Part shown: in pieces, positions 8,810 through 15,766 of the stretch
How the letters are laid out: the number at the start of each line of letters is the position of its first letter
Numbering within the stretch: the first letter of the stretch is position 1
NCBI RefSeq assembly: GCF_003628535.1
Contig: NZ_RBCI01000007.1
Span: 62,001 to 126,000 of the forward strand
Origin: Flavisolibacter nicotianae
Lineage (GTDB): Bacteria > Bacteroidota > Bacteroidia > Chitinophagales > Chitinophagaceae
Length of the DNA: 64,000 nt
Direction of reading: 5' to 3'
The notes under the pieces: generated by a model
The model's database searches: none
Told to the model about the DNA's origin: nothing
Seen by the model: the letters and a program-made list of their open reading frames with translations, nothing else
Position numbers and translations under genes: made by a program

Positions 8810-10961
8810 AGCAGTTCTATAGCTTATATTTTTACTACTGTTTTAAGTGTGGTTTTATTACACTACGGACAGCCAGGGGTTATTTAACAACAGCTTTAAG
8901 CAATACTATTTTAACTTCATATGAATAAATTTTATTACGCTATCAAAATTATTTTTTGTCATTGTTTCTAACTGGACACTTTTGTTATTTATAAGTAATT
9001 CTTGTATCGAACGGTTAAATTGTGTTTTATTAAACTTCATTGTCGCAGGATAACTTTCTTTTTGAATTCTCATTAGATCTTGTGGCGCAAATAAAGTTTC
9101 CATTTCGAATTTATCCCAAGAAGAATTAATGTCATTTAATAAAAAGATTTTATTTTCTACAGATACTCCAAAATTTTCAATGTAGCGTTTTTTTTGTTTG
9201 TTCCCCTCTGCATCAGCATCAAGTAAAATTATAAATTTTGTATTCCATGCTAAATAGAGGCTAATTAAATTATCCATGCTATTTGAGCTTGTGCATGGCA
9301 TAAGGTTTAGCTTGCGTTTTTTAAAAATAATATCATTGAGATAATGTAATGTGTAATAGTCATTTTTTCCCTCTAAAATTGCAACAGTTGGTGTTACTTC
9401 TAAGTTACTAGGTGCATAGTCAAGAACATCAAGTATTGGTTGAAAGTAATTAGTTTGTGACGGAAACTTGCTCGCAAAATCTCTATATTTCAAAATTGTA
9501 ACTTTAGTCATTTTTGAATTATAATTCTCTTCATCATTATTATAAGTAAGTCCCTCGTTCTTTACAACATATGTATTTTCTAACCATTTTGCATTTATAA
9601 GGTGATGTGAATGTGTGGTGAAAATTACTTTAGGTAGTTTTTCAAATGATTTAAGTAATTCAGTTTGTGCAGTTGAGTGCAAGTTTGAGGCAGGTTCATC
9701 AAAAAGAAATAACGAATTTCTTTGTTTTTTTCTAAAAGATCGGAATTGTGTAAGAAGTAAAAAAACAAAAAACCACCTAAAGCCAAGTGATCTTTCACTC
9801 ACCAAATATTTTCCGTCTGCATCTTTGATAAGGAGTTCTAAATACACTTTTTTTTCATCGTCTATATCACTAATAAATACGATTTGTTTTTTTGAAAATT
9901 TTCTATTGAATATTTTATCCCAAGCTTTGAATACAGTGTCAGTAACTTTATCACTCATTTTATCAAGCACACTGTCTAAGTGCTTTTTATCGTTTTTATC
10001 ATTAGACTTTGCCCGTGCTACAATATGAGTATCTACATCTAAATCATTGTCAAGTGCATTTAAAATATCTTGAATAATACCTTTATAAAACTCATGTTTT
10101 TTATTTTCAATAGCTACGCTTTCTAAATATATCTTATCGGGAAAGTCAAATAAAAAATTGGGGAAATATAAAATACTTGGCATTCTTTCCTTTATAAGTT
10201 TATTTAACTTTAATGCTTCCTCAGGAGGAAGTGAAGTGATTTTCGTGCCATTTTTCTTTTTCCCGATAATTCCGTGTGACCATTGAAGTTTATTGTTTTT
10301 GCTTACGTGTTTAGAATTTTCAAATGGGTATCTTTGAGTAAATGTGATTTTTTTTATTGGTGCTGTTATAATGAAATTACATAAATCGTAAGCTGCTTTT
10401 TTCATTTCTTCCTCATCTTCTCTATCCAACAAAATTCCAGCCTCTATAATAATTTCTTCATTGAAGTTATCTCTTTTGCTTATTGGAATTAAATCGTGTA
10501 TGTCTTCAATTAAATACCTTTTTATGTCAAGCGGAGTAAGGTTTTCATTCTTGTATGTGAAATAGTTAATTGCCTCAAGAATTGTTGTTTTTCCACTTTC
10601 GTTTAAACCGACGAATGTGTAGACATTTGAATGTGGATTATTTTCCAGTTCTAATTTTAATTCATCAATGCCTTTAAAATTCTTGAAATAGAAGTATCCG
10701 AATCTCATAATAGTTAGTTTGAGGTTATCTTTTTTTAATGAAATTGTGAGTAAGAAAATAAATTAAAAAGTAAGAAAGATAATGCTTAATAATCTTTTTA
10801 GTAAAATTGGAATTTGGTAATTAAACATCATATGTTCCTTTTTCATCCAATCTAATAAGTTATCTAACTGTGAATTATGTTTTAGTTATTTGAAATTAAT
10901 TTGCACTCAGAAAACATTGTAAATATTTATACTATAAAAGAAGAATTTCAATAGAGCAAAT
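8810..10961. other. AT-rich island carrying one OLD-family gene
   Basis: Composition changes abruptly near 8810 and returns near 10960. A counted line inside (9721..9780) has 15 G/C of 60; one just outside (11041..11100) has 34 of 60. The block holds the OLD-family gene plus about 250 AT-rich noncoding bases on its right side. I found no integrase, transposase, tRNA target or obvious flanking direct repeat. Confidence 0.7.
8906..10708 (-). CDS. OLD-family ATP-dependent nuclease (AAA + TOPRIM)
   Basis: 600-residue protein with an SMC/RecF-like ATPase followed by a TOPRIM nuclease domain, the layout of overcoming-lysogenization-defect (OLD) nucleases. Visible motifs: Walker A GLNESGKTT at 34-42; signature-like SERSLGFRW just before the Walker B FLFDEPASN (D337, E338); a switch histidine in TTHSHH (about 363-368); TOPRIM acidic residues in EGKND (E446) and LLDADAEG (D497, D499). 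OLD nucleases cut or nick DNA, and several act in phage defence, alone or with partners such as a UvrD-like helicase (Gabija) or reverse transcriptase. No partner gene lies beside it, so it resembles a stand-alone class 1 type. The strong AT bias against its neighbours suggests recent horizontal gain. Confidence 0.85.
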   Translation of the reverse strand: MRFGYFYFKNFKGIDELKLELENNPHSNVYTFVGLNESGKTTILEAINYFTYKNENLTPLDIKRYLIEDIHDLIPISKRDNFNEEIIIEAGILLDREDEEEMKKAAYDLCNFIITAPIKKITFTQRYPFENSKHVSKNNKLQWSHGIIGKKKNGTKITSLPPEEALKLNKLIKERMPSILYFPNFLFDFPDKIYLESVAIENKKHEFYKGIIQDILNALDNDLDVDTHIVARAKSNDKNDKKHLDSVLDKMSDKVTDTVFKAWDKIFNRKFSKKQIVFISDIDDEKKVYLELLIKDADGKYLVSERSLGFRWFFVFLLLTQFRSFRKKQRNSLFLFDEPASNLHSTAQTELLKSFEKLPKVIFTTHSHHLINAKWLENTYVVKNEGLTYNNDEENYNSKMTKVTILKYRDFASKFPSQTNYFQPILDVLDYAPSNLEVTPTVAILEGKNDYYTLHYLNDIIFKKRKLNLMPCTSSNSMDNLISLYLAWNTKFIILLDADAEGNKQKKRYIENFGVSVENKIFLLNDINSSWDKFEMETLFAPQDLMRIQKESYPATMKFNKTQFNRSIQELLINNKSVQLETMTKNNFDSVIKFIHMKLK

Positions 10962-10987
10962 TAAAAAGCCCCGCAACTGCGGGGCTC
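10962..10987 (-). terminator. Terminator downstream of ahcY
   Basis: Stem AGCCCCGC/GCGGGGCT (10967..10974 and 10979..10986) with the loop AACT. On the minus strand it is followed by TTTTTAA. It lies 28 bases after the ahcY stop codon and marks the return to normal base composition. Confidence 0.85.
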
Positions 10988-11014
10988 TTCTATATTCAAA
11001 AACACATATACATT

Positions 11015-12343
11015 TTAATAACGGTAAGCCTCAGGCTTAAACGGACCTTCCTTGCTGATACCGAGGTACTCAGCCTGTGCGTCGGTCAGTTCATCCAGCT
11101 CCACGCCAATTTTTGAAAGGTGCAGGCGGGCAACTTTCTCATCCAGGTGCTTCGGCAGTACATAAACCTTGTTCTCATACTGGGCGCCGTTGGTCCACAG
11201 CTCGATCTGGGCCAGCGTCTGGTTGGAGAATGAGTTAGACATTACAAACGAAGGGTGACCGGTAGCACAACCCAGGTTCACCAGGCGGCCTTCGGCCAGC
11301 AGGATAATGTCCTTGCCTTCCACGTTGTAAATGTCCACCTGCGGCTTCACGGTATCTTTCGTGTGGCCGTAGTTGTTGTTCAGCCAGGCAACGTCGATCT
11401 CGATATCGAAGTGGCCGATGTTGCAAACGATGGCCTTGTCCTTCATGCTGCGGAAATGCTTTTCCGTGATCAGGTCGCGGCAACCGGAAGCGGTCACGAC
11501 GATGTCGGCTTCTTTCACGGCGTCGGCCATTTTCTTTACTTCAAAACCGTCCATCGCTGCCTGCAGGGCGCAGATCGGGTCGATCTCGGTCACGATCACA
11601 CGGCAACCGGCACCGGCCAGGGAAGCAGCGGAACCTTTGCCCACGTCGCCATAGCCACCTACAACAGCCACTTTACCGGCCAGCATCACATCGGTGGCAC
11701 GGCGGATGGCATCCACCAGCGATTCTTTACAACCGTATTTGTTGTCGAATTTGGATTTGGTAACAGAGTCGTTCACGTTGATGGCAGGAACCGGCAGGGT
11801 GCCTTTGGCCATTCTCTCGTACAGGCGGTGAACCCCGGTCGTGGTTTCTTCGGAAATACCTTTTACATGTTGCACCAGCTCGGGGTATTTGTCCAGCACT
11901 ATGTTGGTGAGGTCACCACCGTCGTCCAAGATCATGTTCAGCGGGCGGTCGGCGCCACCAAAGAACAGGGTTTGCTCGATACACCAGTCGGCTTCTTCGA
12001 TGGTCTGGCCTTTCCAGGCAAACACGCCGATACCGGCAGCGGCGATGGCAGCGGCAGCCTGGTCCTGCGTAGAGAAGATGTTGCAGGAGCTCCATTTTAC
12101 TTCGGCACCCAGGGCCACCAGCGTTTCAATCAAAACGGCGGTCTGGATGGTCATGTGCAGGCAACCGGCAATGCGGGCACCTTTCAGCGGCTGGCTGGCC
12201 GCGTATTCCTGGCGGATCGCCATCAGGCCGGGCATTTCGGCTTCGGCCAAACGAATTTCTTTGCGGCCCCACTCGGCAAGGCTCATGTCTTTCACCTTAT
12301 ACTTCAGGCTGAAGTCGATGTTTGTTTTTGTGAGAGTTGACAT
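11015..12343 (-). CDS. ahcY: Adenosylhomocysteinase
   Basis: Hydrolyses S-adenosylhomocysteine to adenosine and homocysteine, keeping the methylation cycle running; cytosolic, NAD-dependent. The 442-residue protein matches the family's usual length. Motifs: substrate-side [13 protein letters not shown] at about 63-75, [10 protein letters not shown] at 85-94, the NAD-binding GGYGDVGKG at 229-237, GHFDIEIDV, and the family-typical C-terminal tail ending in Tyr-Arg-Tyr. The ATG at 12343 gives [11 protein letters not shown]; the frame is open upstream, but that part overlaps the promoter. It is divergent from an Lrp/AsnC regulator with a shared operator-like repeat between them, so local control is likely. 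Confidence 0.97.
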   Translation of the reverse strand: MSTLTKTNIDFSLKYKVKDMSLAEWGRKEIRLAEAEMPGLMAIRQEYAASQPLKGARIAGCLHMTIQTAVLIETLVALGAEVKWSSCNIFSTQDQAAAAIAAAGIGVFAWKGQTIEEADWCIEQTLFFGGADRPLNMILDDGGDLTNIVLDKYPELVQHVKGISEETTTGVHRLYERMAKGTLPVPAINVNDSVTKSKFDNKYGCKESLVDAIRRATDVMLAGKVAVVGGYGDVGKGSAASLAGAGCRVIVTEIDPICALQAAMDGFEVKKMADAVKEADIVVTASGCRDLITEKHFRSMKDKAIVCNIGHFDIEIDVAWLNNNYGHTKDTVKPQVDIYNVEGKDIILLAEGRLVNLGCATGHPSFVMSNSFSNQTLAQIELWTNGAQYENKVYVLPKHLDEKVARLHLSKIGVELDELTDAQAEYLGISKEGPFKPEAYRY

Positions 12344-12393
12344 ATTTGAGATTTGAAGTTTTTTGTTGGAAAGCCTTGCCACAAAAAGACAGC

Positions 12394-12494
12394 AAAACTT
12401 TCCGCTGCAAAGGTAAGGAGGGAGAAAATTTTCCTGCAAGCTTCTGATCATTTGGGAAATCAGCGACCGAAAAAGCTATTTTGCAGGAAAATTT
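12394..12494. promoter_or_regulatory. Three-copy operator-like motif between ahcY and the AsnC-type gene
   Basis: A perfect 14-base inverted repeat: AAATTTTCCTGCAA at 12426..12439 and TTGCAGGAAAATTT at 12481..12494. A third, imperfect copy (AAAACTTTCCGCTGCAAA, 12394..12411) overlaps the ahcY -7 element. In the right arm and the third copy the motif follows a TTTG promoter-like core, so a bound protein would cover both divergent promoters. The adjacent Lrp/AsnC protein is the obvious candidate. Confidence 0.55.
12408..12439 (-). promoter_or_regulatory. ahcY promoter (TTG-N21-TACCTTTG)
   Basis: On the minus strand, TTG at 12439..12437 and TACCTTTG at 12415..12408 match the Bacteroidota -33/-7 pattern TTG and TAnnTTTG with a 21-base spacer. 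A start about 60 bases before the ahcY ATG is predicted. The -33 element lies within a 14-base inverted-repeat arm. Confidence 0.55.
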
Positions 12495-12505
12495 CCTTTT
12501 CACCG

Positions 12506-12994
12506 ATGGCAAAAGCGCCCCAAAAAGAAGAAACGCCTGCACTCGACAGGATCGACCTCGAAATCCTCAAGTTGCTCCAGCAAAATGCCCGGGCCACCAT
12601 CAAGGAAATCGCTGCGGGAGTGCACCTCAGCACCACGCCGGTACACGAGCGGATCAAGCGCATGGAGGAGAGTGGCGTGATCAGGCAATACGTGACCTTG
12701 CTGAATGCCTCCAAAGTAGGCAAGGGGCTGATGGTGATCTGCTATGTATCGCTGCGGCAGCACAGCCGGCACGCCGGCGACAAGTTTATCAAGAGCATCC
12801 TTGAAATGAACGAAGTGCTGGAATGCCTCACGATCTCCGGCGAGTTTGATTTCCTGCTAAAAGTGGTGGCCGCGAACATGGATGAATACTACCATTTTCA
12901 CGTGAACAAGCTGAGTGCCATCGAGAACGTGGGCAACGTGCAAAGCGTGTTCGTGATGGGCGTGATCAAGCAAACGCACCAGTTGGTGTTTTGA
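12506..12994 (+). CDS. Lrp/AsnC family transcriptional regulator
   Basis: 162-residue regulator. The N-terminal helix-turn-helix (about 14-65: LDRIDLEILKLLQQNARAT, then LSTTPVHERIKRMEESGVI) is followed by the RAM/AsnC ligand-binding domain (about 75-155: GLMVICYVSL, ECLTISGEFDFLLKVVA). Family members bind amino acids or derivatives, oligomerise and wrap DNA, and often regulate the adjacent gene. Start at 12506 gives a short lysine/alanine lead before the HTH; upstream codons run through the promoter. The divergent partner is ahcY, so a sulfur-amino-acid or methyl-cycle ligand is a reasonable but unproven inference. Confidence 0.92.
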   Translation: MAKAPQKEETPALDRIDLEILKLLQQNARATIKEIAAGVHLSTTPVHERIKRMEESGVIRQYVTLLNASKVGKGLMVICYVSLRQHSRHAGDKFIKSILEMNEVLECLTISGEFDFLLKVVAANMDEYYHFHVNKLSAIENVGNVQSVFVMGVIKQTHQLVF

Positions 12995-13017
12995 GGAAGC
13001 GGCAAAGGTTGGCGGCA

Positions 13018-13062
13018 TGCTATAAACGGTAAGCCGCAAGCGATAAGCTACAGGCCGCAAGC
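13018..13062. repeat. Degenerate tandem of AAGC-TATAAGC-like words
   Basis: Contains CGGTAAGCCGCAAGC, GATAAGCTACAGG and CCGCAAGC, short repeats of a 7-9 base word. Such words recur in intergenic DNA of many Bacteroidota. It sits 24 bases after the AsnC-type gene. Confidence 0.45.
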
Positions 13063-13115
13063 TGGTACAGGAAAGTACTGTAAGAAGATTGTCCGCTAAA
13101 AGAACGCCCCGTACT

Positions 13116-13252
13116 GTCATCCCGGGGTACGGGGGTCTTTGCTTTTGCCGGGACGACGGCTGTGAAATGTTGCGCTGTCTGCCACCTTTTCCAAGAGCAG
13201 GAAACATCGATTGCTGCGCAGCCATTGCTGACGAAGGAAGCATCCCAATGAC
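13116..13252. repeat. REP-like palindromic intergenic element
   Basis: Starts with a hairpin-forming pair GTCATCCCGG (13116..13125) and CCGGGACGAC (13148..13157) and ends with CCCAATGAC (13244..13252), so the outer ends GTCAT/ATGAC are inverted. The right half resembles the widespread GTCATTG-type intergenic repeat in diverged form. The rest of the 420-base gap (12995..13415) shows no gene. Confidence 0.4.
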
Positions 13253-13415
13253 AAGGAAGAGACAGTTCTGTTTCAGCAAGGTTGTTCAGCATAGCTGAAA
13301 GAATCAAAAACACAAAATTGCATTGGTTTCTCCTGCAAAGTATTCAACTGCATTTAACAAACAGGGCTATGTCTTCCACCTCCGCTGAATTAAATTAGAG
13401 CCAAATTTCACCGCC

Positions 13416-14147
13416 ATGCGCCTCTACATGGGCCACCTCATTATCGCCGTCGCCATCATTCTTGCGGTTTTTCTCGCTGCCGCCACGGTAAAATACAAGT
13501 TCAAATCAGCCGAAACCATTACCGTGACCGGGCTGGCCGAAAAAGACTTTGTGGCCGACCAGATCGTCTGGACAGGCAATTTTGTGCGCAACGGTTTCGA
13601 CCTGAAAACCGCCTATGAAGAAGTGAAACGTGATGAAGGCGAGATCAAACGCTATCTCAACACGGCCGGCATTGCGGACACCAATATTGTTTTTTCTTCC
13701 GTAAACATGAACCGCAATTACGAGCAGAAATACGATCCCAATGGACGGGTGATCGGTTCCACCTTTACCGGTTACAACCTGAGCGAAAGCGTAACAGTCG
13801 CCTCCCGCAACCTCGACGTGGTGGAAAAAATGTCGCGGCAGATCACGAACCTTTTGCAGAAAGGCATTGAACTCAATTCGTCCGCACCGAGCTATTATTA
13901 TTCCCGCCTCAATGAACTGAAAATCGACCTGCTGGCAAAAGCTTCGGCCGACGCAAAGGCCAGGGCCGAGAGCATTGCTAAAAATTCGGGTGCTTTGCTG
14001 GGCGACCTGCGCAAGGCCAACATGGGCGTCTTCCAGATCACGGGCAAGAACGCCAACGAAGACTACAGCTATGGCGGGGCTTTCAACACCACGTCGAAGG
14101 AAAAAACCGCGTCCATCACGCTCAAGGTCGACTACCAGGTTCGCTGA
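13416..14147 (+). CDS. SIMPL domain protein
   Basis: 243-residue protein with one N-terminal transmembrane anchor (LIIAVAIILAVFLAAATV, about 8-25) followed by a SIMPL (DUF541) domain exposed to the periplasm. Diagnostic segments are ITVTGLAEKDFVADQIVW, the GYNLSESVTVASRNLDVVEKM block, LLAKASADAKARAESIAK and the closing TASITLKVDYQV. The family includes proteins that assemble into ring-like oligomers and envelope-stress proteins; the biochemical role is unclear. Length and domain order are typical for Bacteroidota homologs. Confidence 0.9.
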   Translation: MRLYMGHLIIAVAIILAVFLAAATVKYKFKSAETITVTGLAEKDFVADQIVWTGNFVRNGFDLKTAYEEVKRDEGEIKRYLNTAGIADTNIVFSSVNMNRNYEQKYDPNGRVIGSTFTGYNLSESVTVASRNLDVVEKMSRQITNLLQKGIELNSSAPSYYYSRLNELKIDLLAKASADAKARAESIAKNSGALLGDLRKANMGVFQITGKNANEDYSYGGAFNTTSKEKTASITLKVDYQVR

Positions 14148-14229
14148 CAATTCCGGTTTCGGTTGATGGAATGGATTGACGTGGGCAGTCCGGCATTGTT
14201 TGTGCACCCCATCTTACAAGCGTCGGACC

Positions 14230-14439
14230 ATGAGGGTTTACCTGCTTTTTTTCTTCACCTATACTTTGCTGCAGCTACTGTTTGCCAGTTGCTATTTCGT
14301 GCTGGTGCAGCACGTCGATTTGACTCTCGTAATGGGGACCGGGATTTATATTCTGGGCATGTACCGCGGTTACCTTGGCTACCGGCACTGCCGCTACCAG
14401 AAAAAACGCCGGCAACTGCTCGACAGCCTGCCCTCGTAA
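14230..14439 (+). CDS. Small two-helix membrane protein
   Basis: 69-residue protein with two hydrophobic helices (LLFFFTYTLLQLLFASCYFVL and LVMGTGIYILGMYRGYLGY) and a very basic tail (RHCRYQKKRRQ). It starts 82 bases after the SIMPL gene on the same strand and may be co-transcribed with it. The positive-inside rule puts both ends in the cytoplasm. I do not recognise a family. The ATG at 14230 begins right at the first helix. Confidence 0.55.
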   Translation: MRVYLLFFFTYTLLQLLFASCYFVLVQHVDLTLVMGTGIYILGMYRGYLGYRHCRYQKKRRQLLDSLPS

Positions 14440-14448
14440 ATCAGCCGT

Positions 14449-15690
14449 TCAGGAAAGCCTCACTGTTTCGCCGGTCGTGTGGTCCTGCGAGTTTTCGATG
14501 GTTACGTGGATGGATTTTTCCATCACAAAATCATCCATGACATAGCCGCTGCCAATGTCGATCTTTTCTTCACTGCAAACAGCGAAGCCGAGTCGTTCAT
14601 AAAAGCTTCTCGCTTTGTTGTGCCGGTTGACATTCAGCCGCAGGATAGTGGCGCCGCCTTCGATGGCCAATGCAATGACCTGGTCTACCAGGAAGCGGCC
14701 GGTGCCGCGGCCCTGCTGGTTGGGCAGCACATAAATCTTTTGGAGTTTGCATACCGGGGGTTCGACCAGGCTATACGACGCAAAGCCTACCGGGATCCCC
14801 GCATTGTAAACAATAAGATAGGAGTGGCCGCTCGCCATTTGCCTGCGAATGGCTTCTTCGCTGTAGATCAGCCGCATCATGTAGATGATCTGTGAACGGG
14901 AAAGTATCGATTCATAGGTCAGTGGCCACACCTGGTTGGCCAGTGTGCGGATCAGCGGAATGTCGTCGGTTGTTGCCGTGCGGATGGTGCAAACGGGCTT
15001 TTCCACGTAGAGGAAACGGGAGATGCGCCTGTGCTGTTTGATCAGCCTGGCGGCAAAAATATAGGCCACGATATCAGTGGTGAGGGCGCCGACGATCAGC
15101 AATGCCTTGGTCGTACCGTCATCTACCTTCTGGCTTACAAAAAGACAACTGTCGTACAGGCCGTGGAAAAATGTTGCCGTTACTAAACCGGTTAACAGCA
15201 GTCCAAAGCGGTTGCGGTAATCGAATTTCGACTTGCCGAAAAAATAACCCATGATCACGCCATAGGCGGCGTGGCCCGGCACACTTAGGAACATACGGGC
15301 AATGGCCACGCTGATCCCGTGTTCGTATACATAAAGAAGGTTTTCGAGAGTGGCAAAACCAAGGCCGACCATCACGCCATGCACAATCCCATCGAGCGGC
15401 TCGTCGAAGCTGCGCCGGTTGAACGCGTAATAGCGCAACGGGACGAACTTGACAAATTCTTCCACCAGCGCCACACCGAAAAACACGTAAAGCACCGTCC
15501 CCTGCACGGTTTCTTCCAGGCCAAAATAACCGGCCCCGATTTCCAAGGCCATGGCCGGCATGGTTGCCAGCACGCCATATAAAAAGGAGCCAAAGAGCAC
15601 TGTGGCCGGTTCGCGGTCGAATTTGTCGCGGTAAAGAATAAAGAGAACAATGGCAAGAGTTGGTGCCAGCGCCAGGGCAAGAGCGATCAT
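14449..15690 (-). CDS. PrsW-type intramembrane protease fused to a GNAT acetyltransferase
   Basis: 413-residue single open frame with two distinct parts. Residues 1-225 form a multi-helix membrane protein of the PrsW/CPBP-like glutamic protease type, with EE..K in LVEEFVKF (E77, E78, K81), VPGHAAYG (H140) and FFHGLYDS (H176). From about 234 a complete GNAT domain follows: IRTATTDDIPLIRTLA, then QKIYVLPNQQGRGTGRFL with the acetyl-CoA loop QGRGTG (326-331), and ARSFYERLGF. PrsW cleaves anti-sigma factors in Bacillus; GNATs acetylate amines. Joining them in one chain is unusual and would place acetylation at the inner membrane's cytoplasmic face. No frameshift is visible at the junction. Confidence 0.85.
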   Translation of the reverse strand: MIALALALAPTLAIVLFILYRDKFDREPATVLFGSFLYGVLATMPAMALEIGAGYFGLEETVQGTVLYVFFGVALVEEFVKFVPLRYYAFNRRSFDEPLDGIVHGVMVGLGFATLENLLYVYEHGISVAIARMFLSVPGHAAYGVIMGYFFGKSKFDYRNRFGLLLTGLVTATFFHGLYDSCLFVSQKVDDGTTKALLIVGALTTDIVAYIFAARLIKQHRRISRFLYVEKPVCTIRTATTDDIPLIRTLANQVWPLTYESILSRSQIIYMMRLIYSEEAIRRQMASGHSYLIVYNAGIPVGFASYSLVEPPVCKLQKIYVLPNQQGRGTGRFLVDQVIALAIEGGATILRLNVNRHNKARSFYERLGFAVCSEEKIDIGSGYVMDDFVMEKSIHVTIENSQDHTTGETVRLS

Positions 15691-15766
15691 GGTCAGTTGT
15701 TGGTTTAAGCGATGAAGATAATTTTACTTTGCGAGGCGGAATGGTTTTTTAAATTCTTTTTCACAC

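Noticed and set aside
9615-10028. 137-codon plus-strand frame inside the AT-rich island, considered as a partner gene
   Set aside because: It lies wholly opposite the OLD-family gene, Ser/Leu-rich with no motif; not a partner.
11255-12340. 361-codon plus-strand frame opposite ahcY
   Set aside because: Antisense shadow of ahcY with the same His/Gly/Phe bias; no domain.
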